Of a DNA stretch of 64,000 nucleotides, positions 62,033 to 64,000 are shown one piece after another. How positions within the stretch are numbered: position 1 is the stretch's first letter; every line of letters begins with the position of its first letter. Source of the DNA: Chlorobiota bacterium (lineage in GTDB: Bacteria > Bacteroidota > Ignavibacteria > OLB7); NCBI GenBank assembly GCA_016710285.1, contig JADJXR010000001.1, positions 434,001 through 498,000 of the forward strand, in the 5' to 3' direction. Below the pieces are notes generated by a model that was given only the letters and a program-made list of their open reading frames with translations, searched no databases and had not been told where the DNA came from. Position numbers and translations under genes: made by a program.

Positions 62033-62040
62033 TATATTTG
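62033..62040 (+). promoter_or_regulatory. Candidate -7 box upstream of tRNA-Leu and tig
   Basis: TATATTTG followed by CGCC on the plus strand repeats the motif of the divergent promoter at 61894-61901. It is 57 nt before the mature tRNA. Confidence 0.4.
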
Positions 62041-62058
62041 CGCCCCTTGTCACAAAGA

Positions 62059-62091
62059 TTGCCCTGCAGCTGGTAGGTGAACTGCAGGCAA
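62059..62091 (+). other. Hairpin in the leader of tRNA-Leu
   Basis: TTGC-C-CTGCAG (62059-62069) pairs with CTGCAGGCAA (62082-62091) with one bulged C and a 12-nt loop. It ends 6 nt before the tRNA 5' end. It may affect processing, or be incidental. Confidence 0.4.
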
Positions 62092-62097
62092 GCAATT

Positions 62098-62179
62098 GCG
62101 GATGTGGCGAAATTGGCAGACGCGCCAGACTTAGAATCTGGTGCCGCAAGGCGTGTGGGTTCAAGTCCCTCCATCCGCA
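62098..62179 (+). tRNA. tRNA-Leu (anticodon UAG)
   Basis: The acceptor arm GCGGATG pairs with CATCCGC at 62172-62178, with discriminator A. The anticodon stem CCAGA/TCTGG encloses CTTAGAA, giving anticodon TAG at 62132-62134. A long variable arm and the TTCAAGTCC T-loop are typical of leucine tRNAs. CCA is not encoded. Confidence 0.96.
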
Positions 62180-62211
62180 CAGTAAACAACCACTCAATTC
62201 TTATTCCTACC

Positions 62212-63528
62212 ATGGAATCAACAGTTCTGGAACCCTCCAGCATTCGCCGCGAAATAGAGTTTGTCCTGACGAAAGAGGAGTTCGACACTCACATCACGGC
62301 AACCCTTCGCACAGCCCAAAAAGAAGCTCAGCTGAAAGGCTTCCGCAAAGGGATGGTTCCCCTGAATCTGGTGAAGCAACTCTACGGCAAGCAGCTGGAA
62401 ATCGAAGCGATGGAAGAAGCCGCCCAGGAAAGTTTCCGGGAGTATGCCAGCCAAACCGAGCCGAAAATCGTTGGAACGCCTGCCGTTACCGAGCTTCGCA
62501 AAGAAGACAACGGCGGACTTTTCGTTAGAATCCAGTACGAAATCTATCCGGAATTTGAGCTTGGCCAATACAAGGGGCTGAAAGCACAGCGGATTTCCCA
62601 CACCGTTACCGAGGAAGAAATCAACGACGAGCTGGCGAATCTGCGCGAGCGATTGGCCACGCTTGAGCCAGCCGAATCCGCTGATGATGATGACCACGTG
62701 GTGACGGTAGATATTCAAAAACTGGCCGACGGAATGCCGGTAATCGGCGAAATTTCTCGTGACATCCGGATCTTCCTGAAGCACGAGAACGTCAACCCTG
62801 AGCTTCGCCGCCAGCTTCGCGGCACAAAAGTGGGCGACACATTCCGCGTTGAACTGCCAACCGGCGACGGTGGGGAAACGAATATCCCCTACGAAGTCAC
62901 GGTCAAGGAAATCAGCCGCGCAGTGCTTCCCGATGCCGACAACACCCTGGCAATGAAAGTGCTGGACAGCACCTCCGCCACGATTGAGGAGCTTCGCGAG
63001 CAGATCAGCGCCGCTATCAAGAATGAGTACGACCAACAGTTCACCAAGAGCTTCCGCGATAACCTGGTAACTATGCTGGTCAACAACCACGATTTCGAGG
63101 TGCCGCAAACCATGGCTCGGCTGGTGTTGGATTCCTTTATCGAGGATATAAAGCGCAGCGAGAAGAAGGAGCTTCCTGCCGGATTCGACCGCCAGAAATT
63201 TGAAACCGAGATGTACCCCGTTGCCGAACGCACCGCAAAATGGATGCTGATTCGCGAAAGGATCATCGAGGCAGAAGAGATCACCGTCGAGGATGCCGAC
63301 TACGAAGACCTTGCCGAATTTGAGTCACGGAGAATGGGCATTGAATACGGTATCGTGCTTCGCTACCTTAAATCGCAGCCATCCACCAGCGACCGCATTA
63401 TGGCGGAGAAAGTGATGGTGATGTTAGAAGATTACGCCGAAGTAGAGTATGTGGAGGATACAACCCTGCAGCAGCAGCAAGAAGAGTCCGAAGCCAGTGC
63501 CGACCAGGCCAGCATCGAGAAATCGTAA
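62212..63528 (+). CDS. tig: Trigger factor
   Basis: This 438-residue chaperone has the N-terminal ribosome-binding signature (LKGFRKGMVPLNLVKQLYG, containing the GFRxGxxP loop), a central FKBP-like region (about residues 150-240) and a long helical C-terminal domain. It binds nascent chains at the ribosome exit tunnel. The open frame extends upstream into the tRNA, so the ATG at 62212 is used. It is followed by a terminator and clpP, the common tig-clpP order. The tRNA lies 32 bp upstream. Confidence 0.95.
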   Translation: MESTVLEPSSIRREIEFVLTKEEFDTHITATLRTAQKEAQLKGFRKGMVPLNLVKQLYGKQLEIEAMEEAAQESFREYASQTEPKIVGTPAVTELRKEDNGGLFVRIQYEIYPEFELGQYKGLKAQRISHTVTEEEINDELANLRERLATLEPAESADDDDHVVTVDIQKLADGMPVIGEISRDIRIFLKHENVNPELRRQLRGTKVGDTFRVELPTGDGGETNIPYEVTVKEISRAVLPDADNTLAMKVLDSTSATIEELREQISAAIKNEYDQQFTKSFRDNLVTMLVNNHDFEVPQTMARLVLDSFIEDIKRSEKKELPAGFDRQKFETEMYPVAERTAKWMLIRERIIEAEEITVEDADYEDLAEFESRRMGIEYGIVLRYLKSQPSTSDRIMAEKVMVMLEDYAEVEYVEDTTLQQQQEESEASADQASIEKS

Positions 63529-63560
63529 GCTCCGCCGCACGCAAATCCAAGCATGAACGC

Positions 63561-63604
63561 AAACGCGATGGGAAGTGCCAGCAATGTGCTTCCCGTCGCG
63601 TTTT
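63561..63604 (+). terminator. Rho-independent terminator after tig
   Basis: A 15-bp stem with one T.G wobble (AAACGCGATGGGAAG / CTTCCCGTCGCGTTT) and a 13-nt loop is followed by T-rich sequence, about 33 bp after the tig stop. Confidence 0.82.
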
Positions 63605-63821
63605 CCGTTTCTTGCTGGTGGGGGGGGGAAAGAGATGGCCATCTCCCCCGCAATTTTCTTGCTTCACCCCCTTCCCCCATTCGTCCGAATTCTTAATTTC
63701 ACCACATGAAGCCCGTGCGGTATCCGTCATACGGGCAACCCTGATCCTCCAAAAGCAACATCACCGGTGGATCGGCAACACAGAACAACATTTCCAACGA
63801 ACGTCATTAACAAGGAACACC

Positions 63822-64000
63822 ATGATCGTCCCAACAATCCGCGAAAGAACAGCCCTGGGATGGGAAGCATGGGATCCCTTCAGCCGCCTGCTGAAAGAAC
63901 GGATCATCATGCTCGATTCCCCAATCAACGATGAAGTCGCCAGCATTGTGATTGCACAGCTGATCTACTTAGAATCAGAAGACCCAAACAAAGACATCAT
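63822..64000 (+). CDS. clpP: ATP-dependent Clp protease proteolytic subunit (5' part only)
   Basis: The first 59 residues (starting IVPTIRERTALGWEAWDPFS, then LKERIIMLDSPINDEVASIV and QLIYLESEDPNKDI) match the ClpP N-terminus. The gene runs off the window before the catalytic Ser-His-Asp residues. AAGGAA about 6 nt upstream supports the ATG. The tig-clpP order is typical of many bacteria. Confidence 0.93.
   Translation, partial: MIVPTIRERTALGWEAWDPFSRLLKERIIMLDSPINDEVASIVIAQLIYLESEDPNKDI

Noticed and set aside
1..64000. CRISPR arrays, prophage, rRNA or conjugation genes
   Set aside because: No regularly spaced repeats, cas-like proteins, phage structural genes, integrase or rRNA sequence were seen on reading through both strands.

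Overview
The window looks like chromosome of a fairly G+C-rich member of the Bacteroidota/Chlorobiota (FCB) assemblage, possibly a Kapabacteria- or Ignavibacteria-like lineage. Three things support this. A secreted protein ends in a type IX secretion (T9SS type A) sorting domain. There is a SusC/CirA-style TonB-dependent receptor with an N-terminal carboxypeptidase-like domain. Several genes have a Bacteroidota-type -7 box (TAnnTTTG) upstream. The genus cannot be named from the sequence alone.

Region 1 (1-26.8 kb) is mixed housekeeping on both strands: a GH113-like lipoprotein, a MoxR/Mg-chelatase-like AAA+ ATPase, a GT9 glycosyltransferase, two small membrane or stress proteins (DUF948-like and YtxH), an Old Yellow Enzyme plus alpha/beta-hydrolase pair, DNA polymerase III alpha (dnaE), an AHSA1 protein, a Gdx/SugE exporter, a coupled PAS/MBL pair, a PAP2 phosphatase, a T9SS cargo protein, a Cys/His-rich secreted protein with its TonB receptor, moaA, a PPC-domain protein, a solitary PstS, a UMF1 transporter, hemC and a SulP transporter. 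Three intergenic gaps carry copies of one interspersed repeat, and four gaps carry G-rich tracts.

Region 2 (26.8-61.8 kb) is about 35 kb of minus-strand genes forming one surface-polysaccharide locus. It reads from two tandem DegT aminotransferases at 61.8 kb down to gmhA at 26.8 kb. It contains a Wzx flippase, a Wzy-like polymerase, an initiating polyprenyl glycosylphosphotransferase, GT4 and GT9 glycosyltransferases, sugar-nucleotide dehydratases and epimerases, three DegT aminotransferases, two AsnB-type amidotransferases, a carbamoyltransferase, methyltransferases, a Gfo/Idh oxidoreductase and a GDP-heptose branch. No Wzz, Wza or Wzc is in the window. The part from about 42 to 58 kb is strikingly A+T-rich and contains a truncated IS630-type transposase, which suggests acquired cargo inside a more native frame.

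The most unusual feature is a translationally coupled set at 29.3-33.6 kb: E1alpha and E1beta of a 2-oxoacid dehydrogenase, followed by a protein that joins a lipoyl domain and an E1/E3-binding domain to a PglD-type sugar acyltransferase instead of the usual E2 catalytic core, then an epimerase carrying an apparent frameshift. This looks like a dedicated 2-oxoacid dehydrogenase-like machine for loading an acyl group onto a polysaccharide sugar.

Region 3 (61.8-64 kb) has divergent promoters, tRNA-Leu(UAG), trigger factor (tig) and the start of clpP.
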